From contig JANYKZ010000061.1 of NCBI GenBank assembly GCA_025361505.1, positions 1-51,098 of the forward strand: a stretch of 51,098 bases of DNA, written 5' to 3'. The notes under the pieces are model-generated. The model saw only the letters and a list, made by a program, of their open reading frames with translations, ran no database searches and was not told the origin of the DNA. Shown here piece after piece: positions 30,852 to 41,772 of the stretch. The stretch is from Coriobacteriia bacterium (lineage in GTDB: Bacteria > Actinomycetota > Coriobacteriia > Anaerosomatales > PALSA-660). Both the position numbers and the translations under genes were made by a program. Each line of letters starts with the position of its first letter. The stretch's first letter is position 1.

Positions 30852-31529
30852 ATGAGCGCGGTCGCGGAGCGATACCGCAAGGTGCTCCGCGCGATCGCCG
30901 ACGCGGCCGACGTGGCCGGGCGCGATCCGGCGGACGTCCGCCTCATCGCTGTCACGAAGACCGTCGGCATCGCCGAGGTCGCGCAGGCCATCGCCGCGGG
31001 CATGCACGAGTTCGGCGAGAACCGCGCGCAGGAGTTCGTCGGCAAGCAGGCGCTGTTCCCCGACGAAGCCTGGCACTTCATAGGCACGTTGCAGTCCAAC
31101 AAGGTCAAGCAGGTCGTCGGCCGGGCCACCCTGATCCACAGCGTCGACTCGCTCGGCCTGCTCGTCGAGGTCGATCGCAGAGCGCGCGAAGCCGAGGTCG
31201 TTCAGGCCGTCTTGCTCGAGGTGAACGTTTCCGGGGAGAGCACCAAGCACGGGATGACCTATGACGAGGCCGAGGAAGCCGTGCGCCGCGCCTGCGGTCT
31301 GCCGGGCGTCACGGTGCGCGGGCTCATGACGATGGCGCCGCTCGGGCGCCCCGAGTCCGCGCGGCGCGTGTTCCGCGAGTGCAGCCACTGGATGGGACGT
31401 CTGCAGTCGCTGCACTGCGACGCCGTGGACCTCACGGAACTGAGCATGGGCATGTCGAACGATTTCTCCGTGGCGATAGAAGAAGGCGCTACAATCGTTC
31501 GCGTGGGCAGAGCCCTCTTCGGCCGGTAG
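30852..31529 (+). CDS. yggS: YggS/YlmE family PLP-binding protein
   Basis: RLIAVTKTVGIAEV, FGENRAQEFVGK, WHFIGTLQSNKVKQVV, LSMGMSNDFSVAIEEGATIVRVGRALFG. Confidence 0.95.
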   Translation: MSAVAERYRKVLRAIADAADVAGRDPADVRLIAVTKTVGIAEVAQAIAAGMHEFGENRAQEFVGKQALFPDEAWHFIGTLQSNKVKQVVGRATLIHSVDSLGLLVEVDRRAREAEVVQAVLLEVNVSGESTKHGMTYDEAEEAVRRACGLPGVTVRGLMTMAPLGRPESARRVFRECSHWMGRLQSLHCDAVDLTELSMGMSNDFSVAIEEGATIVRVGRALFGR

Positions 31530-31577
31530 CTCCCGTGCGTGCGCGGGCAGCTTTGGAAACGTCAAGGAGATCGCGCG

Positions 31578-32117
31578 ATGGGTTTCATGCACCGCGTCAA
31601 GGTGATGCTCGGGCTTGCTGACGAGTACGACGACGAATACGAGGACGACGACGAGTCCGGCGCCGAGTACGACGACGATGACGCCGGCTATGACGCTCCT
31701 CCCGCGCGTGCCTACACCTCGCCGTACGGAGCCGAGCCTCTGTCCGTGCGCCGCGTGAGCCGCGAGCCTGACGTCGCACGCGCCCGGGACGCCGCACCGC
31801 TGCGCGCGGTGCCGAGCGCATCCGATCGTCCTGCGGCGCCCCAGGTCAAGATCCACACCATCGAGCCCCGCAGCTACGCCGAGGCGCAGTCGATAGCCGA
31901 CAAGTTCAAGGCCGGGCAGCCGGTCATCGTGAACCTTGTCGGCACCGACGCCGAGCTGTGCAAGAAGCTCCTGGACTTCGCCGCCGGGCTGACCTACGGC
32001 CTCGACGGAAGCATCCAGAAGGTCTCGGACAAGGTCTACATGCTCTCTCCCCGCAACGTCGACGTGTCGGTCGGCGATCGCGTCCGCTCGCGTGGCGCCA
32101 ACGTCTTCGGAGAGTAG
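31578..32117 (+). CDS. sepF: Cell division protein SepF
   Basis: MGFMHRVKVMLGLADEYDDEYEDDDES...; PRSYAEAQSIADKFKAGQPVIVNLVGTDAELCKKLLDFAAGLTYGLDGSIQKVSDKVYMLSPRNVDV. Confidence 0.95.
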   Translation: MGFMHRVKVMLGLADEYDDEYEDDDESGAEYDDDDAGYDAPPARAYTSPYGAEPLSVRRVSREPDVARARDAAPLRAVPSASDRPAAPQVKIHTIEPRSYAEAQSIADKFKAGQPVIVNLVGTDAELCKKLLDFAAGLTYGLDGSIQKVSDKVYMLSPRNVDVSVGDRVRSRGANVFGE

Positions 32118-32120
32118 GGC

Positions 32121-32945
32121 GTGACCGTGGACGCCCTCGAGGGCCGGCTGGCCGTCATAGGCGGCGGGCGGATGGGCGAGGCGATCGTCGCCGGACTCGT
32201 CGGCTCCGGTTCGCTGGCCTCCTCGCAGATCACCGTCGCCGACCCGAACGAGGACCGTCGTTCCCGGCTCGCTTCCGAGCACGGGGTCTCCGTCTTCGCC
32301 GATGGCAGCGCAGCGATCGCGGGCGCCGGCACCGTCATCCTCGCCGTGAAGCCGCAGGTGATCGATGCGGTCGTGCAGGCCTTGGCGCCCGCTCTGGAGG
32401 ACGCCGTCGTCGTCAGCATCGCCGGCGGGGTCACGTGCGCGCGCCTCGAATCGATGCTGCCCGCCGGCACGGCGGTCATCCGCGTCATGCCCAACACGCC
32501 TGCGCTGGTCGGTTCCGGGATGAGCATCGTGAGCGGGGGAGCCGAGGCGACGCCCGAGCAGGTCAGACGCGTGGCCGCACTGTTCGCCTGCGTCGGTACC
32601 GTCATCGTCCTCGACGAGAGCCTCCAGGACGCGTGCACCGCCATATCGGGATGCGGGCCCGCCTACATGGCCCTCGTGATCGACGCGCTCGCACGTGCCG
32701 GCGTCCGCGAGGGTCTCAGCCGCGACACCGCACAGATGCTTGCGCTCGCGACCATGCGCGGCACCGTCGACCTGATCGAGAAGACCGGCCAGCATCCGGA
32801 GGCCGTCATCGACGCCGTCTCGAGCCCGGGAGGGTCCACGATCGCCGCCATCAACGAACTCGAGGTCCACGGGGTCCGCGCGGCGTTCGCCGCTGCGGTG
32901 CGCGCAGCGGTGGACCGCTCGCGTGAGATGGGACGTCAGTCGTGA
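32121..32945 (+). CDS. proC: Pyrroline-5-carboxylate reductase
   Basis: LAVIGGGRMGEAIVAGL; VIRVMPNTPALVGSGMS; ISGCGPAYMALVIDAL; SSPGGSTIAAINELE. Confidence 0.95.
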   Translation: MTVDALEGRLAVIGGGRMGEAIVAGLVGSGSLASSQITVADPNEDRRSRLASEHGVSVFADGSAAIAGAGTVILAVKPQVIDAVVQALAPALEDAVVVSIAGGVTCARLESMLPAGTAVIRVMPNTPALVGSGMSIVSGGAEATPEQVRRVAALFACVGTVIVLDESLQDACTAISGCGPAYMALVIDALARAGVREGLSRDTAQMLALATMRGTVDLIEKTGQHPEAVIDAVSSPGGSTIAAINELEVHGVRAAFAAAVRAAVDRSREMGRQS

Positions 32946-33211
32946 GGTGGGGACTCGTCGCGTCGCTTCTCGACCTGTACGGATACCTCATCATCGCCTA
33001 CATCATCCTCAGCTGGTTCGTCGCGACCAGCCGGTCCGGCCTGCTGGCCGACATCTATCGCGTGCTGGGGAGCGTCTGCGAGCCCTACGTGGGGTTGTTC
33101 CGCCGGATCGTCCCGCCGATCCAGGCCGGCTCCGCCGGTCTCGACCTCTCACCCCTCGTCGCGCTGATCGTCCTGCAGATCGTCGCGGGATTCATGCGAC
33201 AGGCGGGCTGA
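32942..33211 (+). CDS. yggT: YggT family membrane protein
   Basis: DLYGYLIIAYIILSWFV...EPYVGLFRRIVPPIQAGSAGLDLSPLVALIVLQIV. Confidence 0.9.
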   Translation: MRWGLVASLLDLYGYLIIAYIILSWFVATSRSGLLADIYRVLGSVCEPYVGLFRRIVPPIQAGSAGLDLSPLVALIVLQIVAGFMRQAG

Positions 33212-33282
33212 CGACGGCTTCTGCTATCGTGCAAGGGCAAGCACCCGGGGCATCGCACGCGGTTTGAAAGGAATCACCCGAG

Positions 33283-33978
33283 ATGAAACTCACTCCGCTG
33301 GACATCCACCACAAGGAGTTCCGCAACTCACTGCGCGGCTACAGCCCGGAAGAGGTCGACGACTTCCTGGATGAGGTCGCCGACGAGTTCGAGCGCCTCT
33401 TCAAGGAGAACATCGACCTGAGCGAGAAGCTCGAAGCGGCTTCCGCCCGGGTCCGCGCCTACGCGGACATGGAGCGCACCCTTCAGAACACCATGGTCGC
33501 GGCGCAGGTCTCGGCCGATGACATGCGCTCGCGCGCCGAGGCCGAGGCCTCCCGCATGGTGAGCGACGCCGAATCCAAGGCCCAGGAGATCGTGTCCGCG
33601 GCGCTCGAGGACAAGCAGCGCTCGCAGACCGAGTACGCGCGCCTCAAGGCCGCCGAAGAGGAGTTCAGAGCCCGCTTCCGCCGCATGCTCGAGGGGTATC
33701 TCGGCGGAGTCGAAGCGCAGGCCGTGGCACCGGTCGCCGGTGCGCCGGAGCCCGTCGCGGCGCCCGAACCCGTCGCCCCGCTCGTGCCCGAGCCCGTCGT
33801 CGTCCCCGAGCCCTCGGTTCCCGGGACCGTCGTCTCTCTCACGCTCGGCGAGACCGGCGAGATCGCGATGGACGAGCCCGAGGTCCCGACGCTCGACGTG
33901 CCTGACGAGTTCGCGATGCCGTCCCGCGGCCCCGTGGGCGAGCGCGACGACGACATGGACATCGAGGAGATCGACTAG
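33283..33978 (+). CDS. divIVA: DivIVA/Wag31-like polar growth/division protein
   Basis: MKLTPLDIHHKEFRNSLRGYSPEEVDDFLDEVADEFERLFKEN; coiled-coil; PEP-rich C-terminal tail. Confidence 0.95.
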   Translation: MKLTPLDIHHKEFRNSLRGYSPEEVDDFLDEVADEFERLFKENIDLSEKLEAASARVRAYADMERTLQNTMVAAQVSADDMRSRAEAEASRMVSDAESKAQEIVSAALEDKQRSQTEYARLKAAEEEFRARFRRMLEGYLGGVEAQAVAPVAGAPEPVAAPEPVAPLVPEPVVVPEPSVPGTVVSLTLGETGEIAMDEPEVPTLDVPDEFAMPSRGPVGERDDDMDIEEID

Positions 33979-33987
33979 GAGCGGCCC

Positions 33988-34251
33988 GTGCCCGCTCGTA
34001 TCACCGTGCGCGTCACCCCCCGTTCCGGCCGAGAGCTCATCGAGGCCGGAACGGGGGGTGTCTTGTCGGTGAGGGTGACGTCGCCTTCGGACGAGGGCAA
34101 GGCGAACGCAGCGGTCTGCAGGGTGGTGGCCCACGCACTGGGCGTCCCGAAGACGTCGGTGTCCGTCGTCCGCGGCCACACCGCGCGTGTGAAGACGCTC
34201 GAGGTCGAGGGCCTCACGGACGCCGAGGTGGATCTCCTGCTGCCGCGTTGA
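33988..34251 (+). CDS. yggU: DUF167 (YggU) family protein
   Basis: ITVRVTPRSG...LSVRVTSPSDEGKANAAVCRVVAHALGVPKTSVSVVRGHTARVKTLEVEGL. Confidence 0.88.
   Translation: MPARITVRVTPRSGRELIEAGTGGVLSVRVTSPSDEGKANAAVCRVVAHALGVPKTSVSVVRGHTARVKTLEVEGLTDAEVDLLLPR
34015..34059 (+). terminator. Perfect 16-bp hairpin ACCCCCCGTTCCGGCC-13 nt-GGCCGGAACGGGGGGT embedded in the yggU CDS
   Basis: Exact inverted repeat 34015-34030 / 34044-34059, ~40 nt after the divIVA stop. Confidence 0.65.
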
Positions 34252-34276
34252 CCCTCCTCCCGCGCCGCGCTACCCT
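34248..34276 (+). promoter_or_regulatory. Candidate sigma70-like promoter for the T-box/ileS transcript (TTGACC-17 bp-TACCCT)
   Basis: TTGACC 34248-34253, TACCCT 34271-34276, spacer exactly 17 bp; -35 overlaps the yggU stop codon. Confidence 0.6.
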
Positions 34277-34317
34277 TGGCTGCATCGCATCGGGCCGTTG
34301 TGCGGCCCGGGCGGAAC

Positions 34318-34620
34318 ACATGAACAACGGCGACGACGAGGACGAGTAGGGGCGGCCACCTTCGGCCATCCAGCGAGCGGGAGCACGGTGAGAGTCCCGC
34401 GGCGGGTCCGCCTCGAACATCACCTCATCAGCTCCGGACCGATACGGCGCCGCTCGGGCGCCGGGTAGGCTCCGGCGGGGCCCGCACCCCGTTATCGAAT
34501 GCGGCCGAGTGGCGCGCGGGCCTTCGCATCGGAGGCGGCGCAAGCTGGGTGGTACCGCGGAGTGCCCATCACGATGAGGCGCGCTTCGTCCCGGCGACGA
34601 GACGACGTGCGCCTTTTGCG
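34318..34620 (+). ncRNA. T-box leader (isoleucine) with specifier AUC and transcription terminator
   Basis: Stem I GACGAGGACGAGTAG (AGTA); GGTGAGAGTCC; specifier-like GAAC-ATC-A at 34419-34421; canonical T-box CTGGGTGGTACCGCGG ending at 34560; terminator arms 34578-34590 / 34601-34613 + TTTT. Confidence 0.92.
34578..34617 (+). terminator. T-box-controlled intrinsic terminator (GGCGCGCTTCGTC...GACGACGTGCGCC-TTTT)
   Basis: 13-nt arms, one G.U and one mismatch, followed by TTTTGCG. Confidence 0.75.
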
Positions 34621-34648
34621 TGCAGGGGCGCCGGACTGAAGGAGCGAG

Positions 34649-37438
<2,790 letters not shown>

Positions 37439-37448
37439 GCGCACACGA

Positions 37449-37457
37449 TGGTACAAT
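37449..37457 (+). promoter_or_regulatory. Extended -10 element TGGTACAAT upstream of the dksA-like gene
   Basis: TGn + TACAAT (37452-37457); no convincing -35. Confidence 0.45.
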
Positions 37458-37469
37458 CCGAGTGTGGCT

Positions 37470-37496
37470 GCGACCCCCGCCGACCGCGGGGGTCGC
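37470..37496 (+). terminator. Perfect 11-bp hairpin GCGACCCCCGC-CGACC-GCGGGGGTCGC after ileS
   Basis: Exact inverted repeat between the ileS stop and the dksA-like start. Confidence 0.75.
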
Positions 37497-37548
37497 GCCT
37501 CTACGGATGACTCGCATCCGACCTGAACCACCGACCGGAGGATCGCAC

Positions 37549-37914
37549 ATGGACGCTGCCACGCTTGCGAACATCAAGGCCGCCCTCGAGGCCGAGCGAG
37601 ACCGGCTCGCCCATGAGATCAGCGACCTCGAGCGCGACAGCGCGACCAACCTCTCCGACACCTCGGGCGAGAACAACTACCGCGACCATATGGCCGATCA
37701 AGGTTCGGCGACCTTCGGCAAGGAACTGGACATGACGCTCGAAGGTGCGGCCCGCGAGATGCAGGCGACGGTGCTCGCCGCGCTCGCCAGGATCGAGGCC
37801 GGGACCTACGGGACCTGCCTGCGGTGCGGCCAGCCGGTCGACGCCGAGCGCCTCGTCGCGATGCCTGCCGCTGGCCTGTGCATCGCCTGCAAGGAGTGGG
37901 AGGAATCCCGCTAG
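37549..37914 (+). CDS. DksA/TraR family C4-type zinc finger protein
   Basis: ALARIEAGTYGTCLRCGQPVDAERLVAMPAAGLCIACKEWEE; CxxC...CxxC. Confidence 0.92.
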   Translation: MDAATLANIKAALEAERDRLAHEISDLERDSATNLSDTSGENNYRDHMADQGSATFGKELDMTLEGAAREMQATVLAALARIEAGTYGTCLRCGQPVDAERLVAMPAAGLCIACKEWEESR

Positions 37915-38453
37915 TGCGTCGCCGCGGCGCGCTCCTCACGGCGGCGATCGGTGCGGCCATCGTCGGCGTGGATCAGGTGACCAAGGCGGTCGTGCGCGCC
38001 GAACTGGCGCCGCTCGGCCGGTCGGTCCCGGTGATCGGCGACGTCCTCCAGCTCACCTTCGTACGCAATCTCGGGGCCTCCTTCGGCATGATGCCCGGGT
38101 ACCGCCCGCTGTTCATCGCGGTCTCGGCGTGCGTGCTCATCGCCATCGCCGCGTTCGTGCTGCGCCGGCGGCCCGAGCGACCGTGGGTCGTGGTCGCGCT
38201 CGGTCTGGTGGCCGGCGGCGCGTTGGGCAATCTCATCGATCGCGTGGCCTTCGGGTGGGTCACCGACTTCATCCGGATACCCTTCGACTTCCCGGTGTTC
38301 AACGTGGCGGACTCGTCCGTCGTCGTGGGGGTGGCGATGCTGATCTGGTGGCTGCTGTTCGGGCCGGCGTCCGCCGAGCCCGTCCCCTCGGCGGTCCCCG
38401 TCGCCACCGAGGACCCCGAGGCCACGTCCCCCGACCGTTCCGAGGTGCGCTAG
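37914..38453 (+). CDS. lspA: Lipoprotein signal peptidase II
   Basis: GVDQVTKAVVRAEL; VRNLGASFGM; GGALGNLIDRVAFGWVTDFI; FNVADSSVVVG. Confidence 0.94.
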   Translation: MRRRGALLTAAIGAAIVGVDQVTKAVVRAELAPLGRSVPVIGDVLQLTFVRNLGASFGMMPGYRPLFIAVSACVLIAIAAFVLRRRPERPWVVVALGLVAGGALGNLIDRVAFGWVTDFIRIPFDFPVFNVADSSVVVGVAMLIWWLLFGPASAEPVPSAVPVATEDPEATSPDRSEVR

Positions 38454-39476
38454 ATGGCGACCCAGGGCATCCTGACCTATCGTGTCCGCACCGACGACGT
38501 GGGCATGCGCGTCGACGTCCTCATCGCCGAGGTCGGGCTGCTTCCCAGCCGAGCGATGGCCCAGAAGCTCATCGAGCGGAACTGCGTACGGGTGAACGGC
38601 CAGACCGTGACGAAGCGCTACAAGGCGTGCAGCGGCGACCAGCTCACCGTCGAGGTCCCTCCCTCCGAGTCGTCCGACCTGATCGCGGAGGACCTACCGC
38701 TCGATATCCGGTTCGAGGACGAGTCCCTGATCGTCCTCTCGAAGGCCGCGGGGATGGTCGTGCACCCCGCGCACGGCCACTGGTCGGGCACGCTCGTGCA
38801 CGCGCTGCTCGGCTACTCCGACGACCTGGGGACCCTGCAGGGCGACGAGCGGCCCGGGATCGTCCACCGCCTCGACAAGGACACCTCCGGGCTGATGATC
38901 GTCGCCAAGAACGACGATACGCAACGCGCGCTGCAGTCCATGATCCAGCAGCGGCTGGTCGAGCGACGGTACGTGACGCTGGTCCACGGACGGGTCGTGC
39001 CGGACACCGGGCTCATCGACGCGCCGATCGGGCGCCACCCCAAGGAGCCGAAGAAGATGTGGGTCAGCGACGCCGCGGGTGCGCGCCAGGCCGTCACGTC
39101 CTTCCAGACGCTCGAGCGCTTCGAGTCCGATGGTCTCGACGACGGATACTCCCTGCTCGAGTGCAAGCTGCAGACCGGGCGCACGCATCAGATCCGCGTC
39201 CACTGCGCCTACATCAAACACCCGGTCGTCGGGGATCCGCTCTACGGCCGCCGGAAGCTTCGCGAGGACCTGGGCCTCACGCGGCAGTTCCTGCACAGCT
39301 ACCGCCTGGCGTTCGATCACCCCGTGACGGGCGAGCGCGTCGCGCTGACCGACGGCCTGCCGGACGACCTCGCCACCGCACTCCGGTCGATCGGCGATCG
39401 CAGCGCGGGGCGCACCACCTTCGGCGACGAGGCTATGCCGCTGCTGTTCCCGCCCGCTTCGGAGGCGACCGGCTGA
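38454..39476 (+). CDS. rluD: RluD-like 23S rRNA pseudouridine synthase (RluA family, S4 domain)
   Basis: PGIVHRLDKDTSGLMIVAKND; LLECKLQTGRTHQIRVH; N-terminal S4-like region. Confidence 0.93.
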   Translation: MATQGILTYRVRTDDVGMRVDVLIAEVGLLPSRAMAQKLIERNCVRVNGQTVTKRYKACSGDQLTVEVPPSESSDLIAEDLPLDIRFEDESLIVLSKAAGMVVHPAHGHWSGTLVHALLGYSDDLGTLQGDERPGIVHRLDKDTSGLMIVAKNDDTQRALQSMIQQRLVERRYVTLVHGRVVPDTGLIDAPIGRHPKEPKKMWVSDAAGARQAVTSFQTLERFESDGLDDGYSLLECKLQTGRTHQIRVHCAYIKHPVVGDPLYGRRKLREDLGLTRQFLHSYRLAFDHPVTGERVALTDGLPDDLATALRSIGDRSAGRTTFGDEAMPLLFPPASEATG

Positions 39477-39600
39477 CGCTCCCGCCTGTGGGGTTGCGGT
39501 GGAGATTCGCAGGTCATGTCGCGCGGCGAGCGTGTGGCGCGCTATCCTCGGAGCGTCTCCGCCATCACGGATGCGGAGCGTGCGATCGGAGAGGGACACC

Positions 39601-40320
39601 ATGGAGGCTACCCAGCGAGTCCTGGTCGTCGAAGACGAGCGGTCGATCCGCGAGGCCGTGACGGCCTACCTCGAGCGCGAAGGCTACTGGGTCACACCCG
39701 TGGCCGACGGAGCCGAGGCACTGGAACAGGCCGCCAAGAAGGCCTTCGACCTGGTCGTCCTCGACCTCAACCTCCCGAAGGTCTCCGGCGAGGAGGTCTG
39801 CCGGCGCATCCGCGACACCTCCGACGTGCCGATCATCATGCTCACGGCGAAGGGTGCGGAGGAGGAGAGGGTCCGCGGCTTCGAGATCGGCGCCGACGAC
39901 TACCTCGTCAAGCCGTTCTCGCCGCGCGAACTGATCGCGCGCGTCCGCGCGCTCGTCCGCCGCGCGCACGCGGAGTCCGATCCCCAGCGCGACCGCATGG
40001 ACTTCGGTGACCTGGTCATCGACCTGCGCGGGCACCGCGTCCATCTCGGGGGAGTCGAGGTGGAACTCACCGCGAGCGAGTACAAGCTGCTCGTTACGCT
40101 GGCCCGCTATCCGGGCCGCGTGTACCCCCGCATGGAGCTCGTGGAGAAGGTCCTGGGCTACGACTTCGAGGGCTACGAGCGCGCCATCGACTCCCACGTG
40201 AAGAACCTGCGCGCAAAGCTCGACGACGACCCGCGCGAGCCGCGCTTCATCCAGACCGTTACCGGTGTCGGATATCGTTTCGAGCCGCAGGCCAAAGAGG
40301 ACGGGACGCCGGTTTCATGA
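39601..40320 (+). CDS. OmpR/PhoB-family response regulator
   Basis: REC domain VLVVEDERSIREAV...LVVLDLNLPKVSGEEV...MLTAKG...DDYLVKPF; winged-helix ERAIDSHVKNLRAKLDDDPREPRFIQTVTGVGYRFE. Confidence 0.95.
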   Translation: MEATQRVLVVEDERSIREAVTAYLEREGYWVTPVADGAEALEQAAKKAFDLVVLDLNLPKVSGEEVCRRIRDTSDVPIIMLTAKGAEEERVRGFEIGADDYLVKPFSPRELIARVRALVRRAHAESDPQRDRMDFGDLVIDLRGHRVHLGGVEVELTASEYKLLVTLARYPGRVYPRMELVEKVLGYDFEGYERAIDSHVKNLRAKLDDDPREPRFIQTVTGVGYRFEPQAKEDGTPVS

Positions 40321-41729
40321 GGCGGGTCGGCCTCGGGGCCCAGCTCGGGATCGCCTTCGCCATCGTCGCGGCATCAACCGCGCTGCTCATCGCCATCGGC
40401 ATGGCGTTCACCTGGCAGCGCATCTTCGAGACCTACGTGGGCGACCGCGTCGAGGCCAACGCCTCGGTGTTCGCACAGATAGCGAGCGAATCGTTCGACA
40501 GCGTGGGCCGCTGGAACAGCGAGAGCCTGCTCAGCCTCGTCGGCATGGCACGCAGCCTGAAGCTGCGCGCCCAGGTACTCAACGCTCACGGCTTCGTGCT
40601 GGCCGACAGCTACTACCTCACGGGCCAGCCGCCGCTCCCCGGGGTCGACAGCGAACTCCAGCCGGGACTGCCGGCGACCAGCACCCTCGCGCCCATGAGC
40701 GAGCCCGTACGCACCGCCGACATCTTCGTGGGTACCGTGCGCGTCGGCTCGATCAGGATGGCGTCCGCATCACCCGGCTCGTTGCTGACCGACTCCGACC
40801 TGCAGTTCAGGGACGCCTCGTTCCAAGGGCTCGCCCTGGCTGCGATCCTCGCCATGGCGTTCGCGACCGCCGGAGGACTCCTGTACTCCCGTGTGTTCGC
40901 GCGCCCGATCGAGCGGGTGACGCGGACCGCCGCCGCGTTGAGCGCGGGCACGCGCGAGGCCCGCACCGGGATGTCGGGTGACGACCCGGTCGGGGTGCTC
41001 GGGCGGACTCTCGACGAGATGGCCGAGTCCATCCAGGCCGAGCGCGAGTTCGAGCGGAGGCTGACGGCGGACGTGGCGCACGAGCTGCGCACACCGCTGC
41101 AGGCCATCCAGGCCACTGTGGAGGCCATACAGGACGGCGTCCTGCCCGCCGAGAAGCTGGAGGTCGTCCACGACGAGACGGTGCGCCTCGGTCGTCTGGC
41201 CGACTCGATCCTGGAGCTCTCCCGCCTCGAGAACCGCAGCGTCCAGTTCCGCATGGCTCCCCTCGATCCCGCCGTGCCGCTGATGCGCGCGGTCGACAGC
41301 CATCGGGCACTGTTCGAGTCGCTCGAGTTGACGCTGACCACCGACGTCGAGGAGGGCGTCTGCGTGTCGGCCGACCTCGACCGGCTGACGCAGGCGTTCG
41401 GGAACCTGCTCAGCAACGCCGCACGGTACACGCCGACCGGTGGCTCGGTCGCCGTGCGACTCGCGGCGGACGCGCGTCAGGTGGTCGTCACGGTGCGGGA
41501 CTCGGGCATCGGCATACCCGAGGATCAGCGGGACCGGATCTTCACGCGCTTCTACCGCTCTGAGGCCGCTCGCGAGCGATCGCGTTCGGGGTTCGGCGTC
41601 GGACTAGCGATGGTGCGAGAGATCGTCGACCAGCACGGCGGATCGGTGTCGTTCACCTCGAACGAGCCGGAACAGGGGACGACCTTCGCCATCACCCTTC
41701 CCGTCGTGCGCAAACGCCAGCGGATCTGA
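40317..41729 (+). CDS. Sensor histidine kinase (HAMP, HisKA, HATPase)
   Basis: TADVAHELRTPLQAIQATVEAIQDG; NLLSNAARYTPTGG; DSGIGIPEDQRDRIFTRFYR; GFGVGLAMVREIVDQHGG. Confidence 0.95.
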   Translation: MRRVGLGAQLGIAFAIVAASTALLIAIGMAFTWQRIFETYVGDRVEANASVFAQIASESFDSVGRWNSESLLSLVGMARSLKLRAQVLNAHGFVLADSYYLTGQPPLPGVDSELQPGLPATSTLAPMSEPVRTADIFVGTVRVGSIRMASASPGSLLTDSDLQFRDASFQGLALAAILAMAFATAGGLLYSRVFARPIERVTRTAAALSAGTREARTGMSGDDPVGVLGRTLDEMAESIQAEREFERRLTADVAHELRTPLQAIQATVEAIQDGVLPAEKLEVVHDETVRLGRLADSILELSRLENRSVQFRMAPLDPAVPLMRAVDSHRALFESLELTLTTDVEEGVCVSADLDRLTQAFGNLLSNAARYTPTGGSVAVRLAADARQVVVTVRDSGIGIPEDQRDRIFTRFYRSEAARERSRSGFGVGLAMVREIVDQHGGSVSFTSNEPEQGTTFAITLPVVRKRQRI

Positions 41730-41772
41730 GACCCGTCGTCGGCGACCCTTTCCAGCTTCCGGCCGGCAGCTC

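Noticed and set aside
31490-31495. TACAAT within the yggS 3' end as a sepF promoter
   Set aside because: No credible -35 at a suitable distance; kept only as a possibility.
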